A program made the translations under genes and the position numbers. The notes below the pieces were generated by a model, which saw nothing but the letters and a program-made list of their open reading frames with translations, did no database searches and was not told the origin of the DNA. Below are positions 13,214 to 25,100 of a stretch of DNA of 64,000 bases, one piece after another. Numbering within the stretch: position 1 is the stretch's first letter; every line of letters starts with the position of its first letter. The stretch covers positions 217,501 through 281,500 of the forward strand of contig JAEMWC010000613.1 in NCBI GenBank assembly GCA_016490735.1. Reading direction: 5' to 3'. The stretch comes from Pachyseris speciosa (Eukaryota > Cnidaria > Anthozoa > Scleractinia > Pachyseridae).

Positions 13214-16200
13214 GCTTGTAAATTGTCTGTCTGTCTTTTTGTCTGTCTGTCCATCTGTCTGTCTTTCATTTTATGCAGAGTCTGGTTTGTCAACGATTCT
13301 CTTTCTTGTTTTTAATTTCATTACATTTTAATCTCAACAGGGTGTTGGTTTCCTGTATGTGTCTAAACAGCACCAGTCCTTGATTAAACCTCTTGTTGTT
13401 TCAAGTGGATTTGGTGCAGGATTCAGCTCACAGTTCATCTGGACAGGTGATTATCTTGTATTGAATTTGCAAGAAAGTTTTCTTTCATCAGTATTGCTGT
13501 GTTTGCAACTCATTATGGGGTATGCATATCTAGCTCAATGCACTTACCAATGGTAGAGTTTTTTTTTTGGGGGGGGGGGGATGACAGTGGTGTGAGGGGC
13601 TGAATGTAGTTAAATACACTGCATGTGGTTGTCAGAGTTAATGACATTGTTATTGATATTTCGGGTGGTTGGGGGATTTCTGAAGGTTGCTACTGTTGGA
13701 CAAGCATGTGCACTCAGCCAATTTGGTGTCCAATTTCAAAAGAAGACAAAAATTGTCACAGGAATGTATGATAAGTATAGAAATACTGTTATTCTCTGTA
13801 ACCATAATTTATAATAATTTTCCTTTGTAATGCATTATTATTATGCAAATTACAAAGAATTTATGGTGCGGGGTCTTGTAACAATGGTGATGCTGCTGAA
13901 GTCACTAAAGGAAAGGCTGCTCTATTTCATTATGTTTTGGAGGAGATTTATCAGTACATTTCTTCATGAATCATGAATAATTAGAGTTAGAAGGCAAAGG
14001 AATTTCATTTTGACCTACAGGTACAGGTAGGTTAAAATGATTTTGACCTACAACATATATGCTTGTGTGAATGTTCTTTGCAGGTCTGAGGGATTACAGT
14101 CCTTTCTTGGCCTTGAATACTGGTGAGAATTACAGCTGTGTTTTGCTGAGATTTTCTTATCAATACAGGCCAGGCACTACCTGAAGCTCTCAGGCAGGTC
14201 TCTACTTGAACTTGAAAACTTGAACTCTCTAAGAAATCAGATAAGTAATATACACCATTGATAGATAAGTGTACATTAGTTTATACAGTGCCACCTTTTA
14301 GTTTTTAACCACATACTGCAAGGAGCCACACTCTTGTCACAAACTTGGTGACTGGTGTATAAACCATCAGAACTTACAGCAGTCAAGGTCACCTGTGACA
14401 GTAAAGGACCTTTCAAGGTGGTCACTCCAATACTGGAACAGCTGTCATGGATGACATCCATCGATAACATGCCTTGTTCATACTGTACCAAAGGCCCCTA
14501 CCTGTTTCTCTCTTAAAGGCTATTTTTCAGAGATGTTTCCAAAAAGGGATTCAGTCTTGATTACCGGTAATGTTTAGGCTGTATTTCAGTCTTTTTTCAT
14601 TATTTTTGTGTAACACACTGGTCAGGGCAGTTTCTTCTAACAATCAAGGCACAAATTTATACAAAAAATAAATTAACAAAAACATTCATTAGGCCCTATG
14701 ACTAATATGATAGGGCATTTGAGAGACAGTGCCCTCTGAAATGACTTGAAGATTGACCTGTTTCGCATGCTGAGTCTAACACACACACAGTTTAAAATTA
14801 ATGAACAAACTTGGTAAACATGGTCTTGATTTTGTGCCCATGCAGTCACAGCCATAACCCAAAATACTAGTTATGGCTGACCTTGACTGTCGTAGGTCAA
14901 TTTTCAATAATTATCACTTCCAAAAGAACAAATTAATTTGTTATGGATGTTAAGCTACATAAATATTATGATGTGTGGAGGAGGGATTGATTATTTGATT
15001 TGATTTATTTAGAGTTGATTTGATTTAGTCTCCCCAATTAGTAGAGCATTTGTGCTTGGCTAAATAGATTTGAGACTTAAATAAAGTGATTATGATTATT
15101 AGTGGCTCAAACCTTGATGACAGCTCTATCCAGGGACACAGTTTTTTAGCTAAAAAAATACAAGGGTACATGTATCTCTTACTTTAAAAGTATACGAGAA
15201 ATGTTTTTAGTACTTGCATTATTATACATCATGAAAGTCACTTGGTTCACATTTAAATAACTGAAATTGTGAAAACTGCACCAGTTAAATCAGACTGAAG
15301 GTGACAAATTCCAGTCTTTTCATGAATACCAGTTCTAATGATTTCCTCAAGGAAGATCTCTCTCAAGTACAGGTACACATAATGAATACAAAGCAGTTTT
15401 AGCTCATTCAGTGAACTCATCTTTCACTTTTATGAGAGCTGATTAAGTTAATTTTGATCTGCTCAGATTTCAATTCTGAAGAATGCAGCAACAAGCGTGA
15501 ATTTTCGGTGTCACGGCAAACATAAAATAGTGATGTCTCCTGTTCTACAAGGCGTACAGAGACGATTAAAATGGCAAAATACTCTTGCTTCAAGGTTGAA
15601 ATTCAATATAAAACTTTCAGCACAGTGGTACACTTTAGGCACACTTTTGGCACACTTCAGGCACAGTTTAGGCATGGTTTAGGCACAGTTTAGGCATGGT
15701 TTAGGCACAGTTTTGGAACGGTTTAGACACAGTTTTGGCACACTTTTATGCACACATTTTGTACCACGGCACGCTGTACTGCAATTACTTTGCTCAAAAT
15801 AGCATTCTGATCTTAAAAACTACATTATAGTTTGAAAACGAGAACTCCTTACTAATAGAAAAACCATATGAAGAGAGCTTATCCTATGAGCATTCTAAAT
15901 GCATATTATTTCCCTCTCATAAGGATAAATAATTAGTTGGTCCTGAATTTTAAAAAGTTGACCATTTACACAGAATGAGATCCCTTAACCAGTCGCCTCG
16001 CTTCTCATTGCCATAACTTTGTCAATGTTTCATTTTTAAAGCCAAATTTTGAGATAGTAAATGCTCATAAGTTGTTATGTGTGAAGGAAAATGGAAAAGT
16101 GCTTCCTGTTGTCTGATGGGGAGAAATTTAGAAATGTGCTGATCAGACTGCAAATGTTACGCTTGGTGTAAAAAATAACCCTATTTTTGAACATTTTATC

Positions 16201-16863
16201 ATTATTTTTTCCTCATAGGAAATCTGTATATTGAAAAAAATATCTTCAACTGAAAGGCCTCTAGGAAGTTAAAGTTTCTGCCAATTATCAGCTTTATCTG
16301 ATTTAGAATAAATTTGCAAGAGAGAAATAAAGTGTGATTTTTGGAGTTGTACACCAGTAGCATGCGCAAGGCCTTTGCTGTTTTGTAGATTGTCTGTTTA
16401 ACACATTCTGTATCACAATCTCCTTCCTTGTTACCTTTCTTCAGTGCTGGATTTCTGGGAGGCCATGGACCCTGAGCGAATTCGCAAACACAACAACACC
16501 ATGGCCAACCAAGCTGCATTAATGCTAGCAGACAAGTGGGGTACCTGTCTGTTATCATATGCTGATATGTTTGGGCCAATGGTGCTGGTACATCTGCCTG
16601 ACGCACTTCTAGGGTGCGTCACTCGCGGTGGTCAGGAGGAGCCAATCAAGGCACATGCGGAAATGGTCCAGGCTAAGTTGCATTATGAATTCAGCATTGA
16701 AGTCCCAGTGAAGCTGATTCAGGGCAAACTACACACGCGGATCTCTGCTCATGTGTATAATGAGCTAAGTGACTACAGCAAGTTATGTGACGCGATTCAG
16801 ACCATGACTGATGATGTGTGTAAGAATCCCAATGCTTATGAGACGTACAAACAATATAGGTAG
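6077..16863 (+). CDS. Class-V PLP aminotransferase, isopenicillin-N-epimerase-like
   Basis: Five exons: 6077-6623, 7166-7455, 13341-13446, 14084-14122 and 16445-16863. All have GT-AG junctions and consistent phases, giving an intact 466-aa protein. Family features: FLNHGAFG near residue 80 (N-terminal substrate-side motif), LLPNATAAINTV (cofactor phosphate region), VLIDGAHALG (Asp and His around the pyridine ring) and NAHKWLACPKGVGFLYV, whose HKW lysine should form the Schiff base. Related animal and fungal proteins are usually annotated as isopenicillin-N epimerase-like or cysteine-desulfurase-like enzymes of unknown substrate, so no reaction is assigned. There is no signal peptide; cytosolic location is inferred. 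Exon 4 is only 39 nt. Intron 2 is 5.9 kb because of a giant palindromic repeat and a LINE fragment. The gene converges on TRPA-A. Confidence 0.9.
7081..7120. repeat. End fragment of the TAGACTGCGAGTAGTCTC MITE family
   Basis: Reads CACAATCCATCGCCGAGATT then GAGACTACTTGCAGTCTAAG, matching the right end of 24744-24922. Just upstream of aminotransferase exon 2. Confidence 0.6.
7801..8140 (+). pseudogene. LINE reverse-transcriptase C-terminal fragment
   Basis: The frame reads LVLPNFTYGLSAYGAVDSDL, then FLDRCFKRKYTSKRI and RDLLEKADWKLFK. This is the post-catalytic end of non-LTR retrotransposon polymerases common in invertebrates. It ends at 8140. No polymerase catalytic motifs or A-rich tail are present, so it is a 5'-truncated relic beside the giant palindrome. 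Confidence 0.65.
8288..8676. repeat. 389-bp palindromic repeat, copy 1
   Basis: Ends TGAAGGGCTCGGAGC and GCACCGACGCCTTCA. The two arms are almost perfect inverted copies around a short centre near 8490. Almost identical to copy 2. Confidence 0.88.
10720..10800. repeat. Degenerate CCCTAA-like short repeats
   Basis: Interrupted CCCTAACC, CCCTAACCATGT and CCCTAGCC units. They resemble telomere-type repeats but are too irregular for a telomeric tract. Inside the left arm of the giant palindrome. Confidence 0.5.
11123..11512. repeat. 390-bp palindromic repeat, copy 2, at the centre of the giant palindrome
   Basis: Same sequence and orientation as copy 1, with one A inserted in the right arm as the clearest difference. 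Arm-specific mismatches (GAGTCG on the left; the right arm pairs as GGGTTG) are shared by both copies. Confidence 0.88.
13181..13266. repeat. (CTGT)n microsatellite
   Basis: Interrupted CTGT array just right of the giant palindrome and upstream of aminotransferase exon 3. Confidence 0.9.
15625..15760. repeat. Minisatellite, about 11-bp unit (GGCACAGTTTA)
   Basis: About ten imperfect units, including GGCACACTTTT, GGCATGGTTTA and GGCACAGTTTA, in the last intron of the aminotransferase gene. Confidence 0.8.
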
Positions 16864-16895
16864 ATGAAGAAAGGTTTTTCCAAGCACTTCTTTTC

Positions 16896-17308
16896 AAAGG
16901 GAACCTCCACTCTTAAAAAAGAGACCTTAAATTGTTGAAAATAATAAATTACCGGTACTATTTTCCAAAATTTAGTTTATAATGTGGGAATAGCATTTAA
17001 AGTGGCCAAAAGTTTGGTATCATTAACGCCTTTTATTCACTTTTTTAATTTCACTTGGTTGCAGCTATTGTCAGGAAGCAAATTAATGCAGTAGAAAATC
17101 CTTTGTGTTCAACAATAAGGCATCTGACTGACGTCATCAAATCCAAAATGGCCACACCCTTGAAATTTAAAAGTGAAAATAGGCGATGATGATAACAATT
17201 GTTTTGAACACTTAAATGTTATATCCACGTTTTAAAACAAAATTTGGAATCTAGTAATTATTTCCAACAATTAAGTGTCAATTTGTTGTAAGAGTGGAGG
17301 TTCCCTTT
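16896..17308. mobile_element. MITE, 413 bp, ends AAAGGGAACCTCCACTCTTA
   Basis: Inverted ends are perfect over about 19 bp; interior AT-rich and non-coding. Starts 33 bp after the aminotransferase stop codon, so it may supply 3' UTR sequence. No clear target duplication. Confidence 0.78.
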
Positions 17309-17495
17309 AAGAGTAAATTGGGAGATGATTAGCAAAAGGAGAAATAAAAATCTAAGTTTATTACAAAATCAGATCTTCTGAGGTTAAAAAGAACTTTTCA
17401 AGTGATTTGACTGCCCATCGTCAGTTCTTTCAGTACGGCTGACTGATTTTAGCCATGAAAAACACTGATTAGGGGCGGTTATACTGCTCATAACA

Positions 17496-17840
17496 TACTG
17501 TAAAGCTCTATTAACCCACCGGGGGGGCTTATTTAATTTCAGGCCTCATTAATGGGGGCTTATTAGAGAGGGGGGCTTATTTCAAATCTTAAACACACCG
17601 TTTTTGTCTTAAAATAGTTTTTGTACATAGTTCAAACAACTGCAGTGAAACTTTATTATTTAATACAGAGCAACAAACAGTATTATGTGTTTGAGTGTAT
17701 GTTTGTTTGAAAACAAACCAACTGGGCTGCATGAAGTGGATTTCATAAGAGGGAATAGGAGGGACTAATTACAAAATCTCATGTCCCAAGTGCGGAGGGG
17801 GGGGGGCTTATTACAAAAACCGACTAGAGCTTTTACGGTA
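17496..17840. mobile_element. Probable MITE with TACYGTAAAAGCTCTA ends
   Basis: Left TACTGTAAAGCTCTATTA and right complement TACCGTAAAAGCTCTAGTC. Interior has several GGGGGGCTTATT motifs in direct orientation. In the convergent interval between the aminotransferase and TRPA-A genes. Confidence 0.6.
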
Positions 17841-19126
17841 GTTTTAAAAATGTTTAACTTCGGGAACTCCACAGTATTATTTATGCAAAACAGTTTTCAG
17901 TTTTGCATAATGTTAAAGTTTCAGAGTCATTAATAATAGGAAATGAAATATTTTACTACATGTATGTTAAGATTTTCAGACCACTTTATATGACCATAAG
18001 TAGTCAAGATAGCAGGTGCATAGCGGGTGCTGCACTAGAACGTTCAAGATTTTTTGTTTTGGCGTGTGTGTTGCATAACTGACTTTGAATATTTGCACAC
18101 TTTATGTTTCTGGAGGATTGGTTTTGATGACAATTTTGAGCAGTCAAAAATTCTCGAAGCTGAATTGTTTTATTTATAATTCATCATAACCCTATATTTA
18201 TAACATTTTCGAATACATTAGTAAGTTTTTTCATTCCAAAATATATTTTACTATGCATTCACTTTACAACTATCATATCCATTTGTATCAAGTCGTTTGG
18301 AAAAATAAATTATATTATTAAAAGGTTTTTAAAAAAGCATGTAGACATTTACCCAACCCTCCCTAAAAATTAAAATGGGCTATCTCTTATATAAACTGGA
18401 GCCTCCTTCATATACACTGCACGCTTGATGTAAATGTCGCATTTCAACCGCGTGGAATACAATGAATCTTTACTTCGACTCCTCGACCTTCCAAAACTAA
18501 ATTAAAGTTGTCATTTGTCATTTTTGTAGCTATTCGAATGAATGTCATTTTTGCCATTTTCTCTTGGAGCTTGAATTTCACTGGACAGAACTGAAATGCG
18601 CGGTAGAAACTCCATCTGCCGTTACCTAATGAGCTGCAAATAGGCAGTCTTCTGAGAGCAAGGCAAAATTCGCAAGTATTTATCGCGATATTGACCGCAA
18701 AAAGTTTCGGCAACAAAAAAAGTGCTTTGTGATGATACGTGCTGTGAATTTCGCAGATGAACCTCGGTATCATCCTCAGTATTACGGTCAATTTTTTTTA
18801 TTTTCTTTTTGCTTGAAAATTAACCAGAATTTGGCCTTGGGAATGATTCGGCGATAATGATTCAACTATTATGTTGCCAGAGAAGGACTTCTTAGTGTAA
18901 TACCAATCCCAGGACACTTTTCAATTTTCAACTGATGCACTTCCGGCAAAATCATGACTTGAACTTGTTTTACCAAGAGCGGTCAGCGTCGTCCTTTTTT
19001 TCGCAGGGAAAGTGCGATGCATTTACGACGCCTTCGACGTCGCTGCTCAACGTAGCCTGCGTGACAGGCGCGTTTTCCCCCTTCCCTTTTCCTTTCTAGC
19101 GCCTGTCACGCGGGCTATGCTCATCG
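17841..19126. other. Intergenic, convergent 3' ends
   Basis: AT-rich and non-coding to about 18.4 kb. A short inverted pair (GCGTGACAGGCGC and GCGCCTGTCACGCG) at 19059-19113 could form a hairpin next to the TRPA-A stop. Confidence 0.45.
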
Positions 19127-22100
19127 TTACAACCTAGCTACTTCGTTTCCCTTATCTACGTCGTCATCGGCAACCTTGACGTCTTCTAATATCGCTGGCT
19201 CAAGTTGCGCTGTTTCAGAGACCCAGTCCCTAGCGCCCAAATCTTCTACCTCCACGCTGAGGTCCATTTTTCGCGCCATCATCAACAACAGCTTATTCTG
19301 AAGTTCCACCGTTCTCATAAGAGCCTTGACTCTTTTCTTCGTTTTGCATACCTGCTGCTGGATGTCATTCATGGTAGATTCGGTCATTTCTTCAGAAGGC
19401 GTTCGCGAAGTTCCCGTCTCAAAAAGACTGGCTTGACCAATTAGCCATGCGTGAAATCTCCTGTAAAAAGCGAAAGTGAGACTTATATCTGTGAACTCAA
19501 AAGCAAATCAAACAAAACAGGATGGTCACAAGAAGAAGGGAAAGGGAGTAAGTTCTTATGAAGTCAATCCACTCGAAAGCAGAAGGTTGGTCTGCAAGAA
19601 AGTGTGGCCACTTATGCAAAAGTATCAAATGGATAGTGATGTGACAGAAAAGATCATTTCGCTGCACAGCGTTAGTAACGTAAACGATTTATTTTCCCGT
19701 AATTGTCTTGATCTTGCTTTAGTCGTGTCTAAGAACTCCCTTTGAACCCACCCTCTCATCACATAGTTTAGATACCTTTGCTAGAACGGTTCTTGCCAAT
19801 TAATCTGTTATCCGTATCAATTTCCCCTTCCTCTTATAAACAGTCACAAACGATTCATAGGTCCCAAATAAAGAGAAACTTGAATCCCAGTCATCTGTCT
19901 TTAGAATTTTTACATTGTCTTCGATCATTCTCTGATCCCCACAGTCACCCATTCCCTGACCTGAACACCCGGTCCACGATATCGAAAACTTATCTCACCC
20001 TCTCAGCTTTACCATTAATTGTCACCTCTTTGGTGTTTAACAAATGTTATTCGGTCAACTATTATTCCAACACTTATAAACCAAATTTTCTGTACCGGAC
20101 TTAAAAATAAAGAGCCAAGTAAATATCAAACCAATTACTTTAATTTGTTTTTGTGCGCGTTTGGTTTGACCTCCAGTGACGCCTTGTAGATCCTTCGGGT
20201 AATAATCCTTGGGTACTTGTTTTCCACTTCGGCCACAAACGCGACTTGCATCGCCATGCGCTGAAGTGTTGCAGTCCTCTGAACGGCCTCGATGTCACCC
20301 ACAGCCAGACCAACCTAATGTGGAAACATTAATAAGTGTAAACACACTGGGGCGCGAGGAAGAGAAAGGGGCCACTTGTTTTGAAATGACACGTTTTTAA
20401 CAGGGTTCGCACGCGCCTTGAAAGTCCTTAAAAGTCCTTGAATTTCAAAATAAAAATTCAAGGCCTTAAAAGTCCTTGAAAATTGCAGTCAGTGCTGGAA
20501 AGTCCTTGAAACTGGTAGCTAATTTCATCCATCCTAGATGCTAGAGTGCCTAATATAAAAATATATGCTACTGGCAGCACAGTAGCAACACATAAAAGTA
20601 AAAAACAAATACAAACGATCATTACAACTCTCCGAACGTCCATCAAGCGCCCCACACACATTGAGTAACATTGAGTACATTTTCCTGCTCTTGGATATAT
20701 TGATTGCTCTGATTGGTTTAATGTCTGCAATACTAAAAGCCAATTAAATGTTTTGTACTCTGCGCTCTTTCCGCGAAAAGTGCTTCCTGTTGTTTGCATG
20801 GGTGTTGTTTGTTAATTCGGGTGTTGTTTCACGAGTAAAAGATTTACAACAATGCGTAAGTGTATTTTCAGCGACTTGTGGCTTCAGAAACCGCTGTACA
20901 AAGAGTGGCTACGAAAGGTCAAGGGTGACAAACACAAGGCACGATGCATTGTGTGCATGAAGGATGTTGACATTTCGAGCATGGGAGAGTCGGCGCTCAC
21001 AAGTCACTTGAAAGGAAAAAAACATCAAACACTGACATCACAGAAAAGGTCATTAGCAAGCGTTTCAGGATTTTTTGGCAGTTCTTCTCAACAACCAGCA
21101 ACTACAAGTGATGATGCCAAAGTAGTTTCAAAATCCACTACATCTGAAAGTGGCGAACATAATAACTCCACGAAGTCCATCACTGCAAGTTCATCGGTGA
21201 TGGAAAAAAGTGTCACTCGTGATAATACGTTGAAGGCCGAAATTTTATGGGCATTGAAGGTGATAATGTCTCATTACTCCTATAAATCATGTGAAGGTAC
21301 TTAGCAAATTATTTCAAGCGATGTTTCCTGACAGTAGGATTGCGAGTCAGTTTTCATGTGGAGAAAAGAAATGTGCATACTTGGTCTGTTTTGGGCTGGC
21401 TCCACACTTCAAACAACTTTTGAAGGATGTTGTGAAAAAAGAAGAAGCTTATGTACTTATGTTTGATGAAAGCCTTAATAGCGTGTGCCAGGCAGAGCAA
21501 ATGGATATTCACATTCGTTCATGGAATCATGACAAACACCAGGTTGAAAGTCGCTATTATACCTCAGTGTTTATGGGTCATGGCACAGCAGACGATATGC
21601 TTTCTCATTTTCGTTCAGGCGTAGAAGGAATTCCTCTCAAAAAAGTTTATCAGGTAGGATGCTGCTCTTGTTACGTTTGGGTTATTTAAATATAAACAGG
21701 ATAAACGAAAGATAAACATGGTCGTCTCTTCGCCGAGACAGTTCCCTCATAGGTTTCGCAAATTCATGTAATGTGGTGCAAATCGCCTTTCCTCTTGTGT
21801 AATGCCATTATTTAATATAATAATATCGCCCTGGAAATCTTTTAATGTCTGTTATTATTTTGCCGTGGAAGCACAAAAGATGATTAACAGTTTTTTTTGT
21901 TTTCAATGCAAATCTTCATAGTTTCAATGTGTACGTGACTTGTTCATTTCGTGTCTCGGACCCGTGATGAACGGTGGCAGAAAGTCTGGGGAGTAATGCG
22001 AGAAATGAAATTAAGTAATCTGTTACCTCTTCTATATTACAAGAATTTTTTCTCTCATACTAGCTGTCAATGGATGGACCCAATGTCCATTGGAAACTTT

Positions 22101-25100
22101 ACAGCATGCTGACTGATGAGGTGAAAAAAGAGTATAATAGCCACATGCTGAACATTGGCAGCTGTGGGTTACATATTCTTCACGGGGCATTTAAGGATGG
22201 TGCTGTGGCATCAGGATGGCAATTAGACAGGTTGTTCTCTAACCTTCACTGGCTTTTTCAGGACAGTCCAGCAAGGAGAGAGGACTTCACCAAAGTAACA
22301 GGGAGCTCACTGTTTGCTTTGAAGTTCTGTAAACACAGGTGGTTGGAGAATGTCTTGGTTGCAGAACGTACACAGAATATGTGGGACAGTATTGTCAGTT
22401 ATGCTCAGAGTGCAACGGCAGGGAAAGTTCCACAGCCACAGAATAAATCCTTTCAAACTGTACGAGAGTTTGTTGCAGATCCTTTTACCACTGCAAAAGT
22501 CGCTTTCTTCCTATCAGTAGCCAAGCAAGTGACACCTTTTTTGACAGTCTATCAAACTGATAAGCCAATGCTTCCTTTCCTGGCTACAGACCTGTACAGC
22601 ATGCTTGGGGGATTAATGAGAAGATTTATGAAAACCGCTGTTATCAGGGAAGCCAAAACCCCATTGAAGCTTACAAAACTTGACCCTGCTGACTCCAACA
22701 TTCATGCTTCCCCTTCCAAGATTGACCTGGGGTTTACAGCTGACAAGAAGATCAAGGAGTTGATAGCAAAGTCCACAGTTTCAGAGAAAAGAGTGCTTCA
22801 GTTTCAGATGGAATGCAAGGAGTTCCTTGTGAAAGTAGTTTGCAAACTGATTGTCAAAGCACCAATTCAGTATTCCCTTGTGAGAAATGTATCTTGCTTA
22901 GATCCAAGGAACATTCTGAGCGACCATGATGTTTCCATCACAAAATTCAAGAGAGTTTTGACTACCCTTGAAAATGCTAGGAAAGTTCTGGAAGGTGACT
23001 GTGATTCCCTTTTAGAACTGTTTAGACAATTCATTACAGAAGTCTCCTCTTCTTCTCCATCAGAGTTCAAAGATTATGATCCTGACAATGATAGGCTTGA
23101 GTCCTTTCTGTATCTTCACATGGGACAGAAGCGAAGCTACCAATCATTGTGGAAAGTAGTCGCAGACCTACTGATATTATCACATGGCCAAGCCAGCGTT
23201 GAAAGAGGATTCTCAGTCAATAAGCAGCTGGAAGTTGAGAACCTTCAAGAGCGCTCGTTCGTCGCTCAAAGGCTGGTACAAGACCATGTACAATCTGTAG
23301 GAGGTGTCCTTGCTGTTTCAATCAACACACCTCTGCTTTTGTCAGCTGCAGGAGCAAGGCAGAAGTATTTATCGTATCTTGAAGAACAAAAGAGGAAGAA
23401 AACGGCTGAGGGCGTGGAGCTCAAGCGAAAGGGGTTAGTGGATGAACTTGACGAACTCAAAAAGAAAAGAAGGCGTTTAGAAGCTGATGTTGATTGTCTT
23501 GTTAAATCAGCAGACGAGTTTGCACAGAAAGCAGAAGATACTGGTAAACTTGCTTTGGTTACAAAGTCAAATAGTTTGAGGAGGACTGCAAAAGAAAAGG
23601 AGAAGACGTGTAAAGACCTTGAGGACAAAATTGCTAATGTTGTGGACGAACTAAGAAAGACATAAACTTTAACCTCTGGTAGGCACACTAGCTATATGAA
23701 CAGCTGATTATCGCTTTATTTTGTAGTGCGTGGAGTCCTTGAAAAATGGAAAATGTGTCCTTGAAAGTCCTGGAAAAGTCCTTGAATTTTTAGTCAAAAA
23801 AAGGGTACGAACCCTGTTTTAAAGTGTTTAATACATGGAACAGATACTGACTGTTATCGAGTATCCTTTAATTTGCTATAACTTGCCAAATTCAAGCGCC
23901 AAAACAGTTAACTATAGAGTGTTTACAAAGGAAAATGCAACAATAAAAACGGTTGGTTGTAGTTTTTGGGATTTCACAGCTGAATTTTTTTGTGAACACG
24001 TGCCGTTTTTTTTTTTTTTTTTTACAGCTGTTCGCAAAAGGGGGGTGGGGGATGTGGGGGGGGGGCAAAATAGGCAGGAGGGAGGAGGGATAAATCGGCT
24101 AAAATTTAGGGAGGAGGGAGATTTACCCTCCTGTTCCTCCCCTCCGAAAAGAACACGTTTTCATAGCGTTGCCCGGCATGTAACAGAAAGCTTAACTTTC
24201 AATGAAACCGGATTCGCCAATTTATTGGGCACTCAGGCTGTCTTTAGGATCTGAGAAACGGTACCCTCTCAAAAGTTCCACTTCCGGGTGCTTTCAACCA
24301 CAATAAGCGTTCTTTCGGGAGGCAATCGACGCTCTCCTTGCTTTGTAGGCTCTGTGACGCAGTTCAAATTCCTGTCAAGGGGTATTATGGGATTTTCTTT
24401 GGGCAGGTGGGGGATTTTAATGGCCCTAGTTAACTGACAGCTCTTACAGACGCACTTACCAGCAGATTCATAAGGATGATTGACATCATAAACAGGAACA
24501 AGTAGATGAACGCCAGTGACAGTTCTGGGAAGGGATTGAGTGGGTTCCCTGTGCGTTCACTGGTGCTGTTGACGCTGTTCACAAAGGTGTCGTCATATTC
24601 GAACTCACCAACCATCATGATTGACACTTTAACGAAGGCCCAACCCAGTGTTCTGAACGAATCCTGAAGAGACGAATATTAGTATAAACACATCACAGAT
24701 TTGACCCTGTAATATCGATGAACTCTAGACCCTAGTCGCCAGATAGACTGCGAGTAGTCTCTAATTCCGGCGACGGATTGTGAAACAGGAGAAATACGCA
24801 CGCGCGCGAAATTTTCGGCGTTCCCCTCGCGTCGCGTCTCCTCGCCTCGCCAATTCGCGCGCGCGCGTGTGTTTCTCCCGCCTCACTATCCATCGTCGAA
24901 ATTAGAGACTACTCGCAGTCTAGTCGCTAGATAACTACCGTAAACTAACTGCCTAGTCAGAGAGGTTTCACGTAACCGAGAAACAAAATTAAACAGCTAA
25001 CAGGTGCTCAATAGTGATCAAGAACGACGAAATTTACGTGCAGATGAACTGAGATATCTCGAGCACAACTTGAACATTCTAACCAGCTAAGTGTCTTATT

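Noticed and set aside
13181..13293. CRISPR-like or other regular repeat array
   Set aside because: It is a simple CTGT microsatellite in an animal intron, with no spacers.
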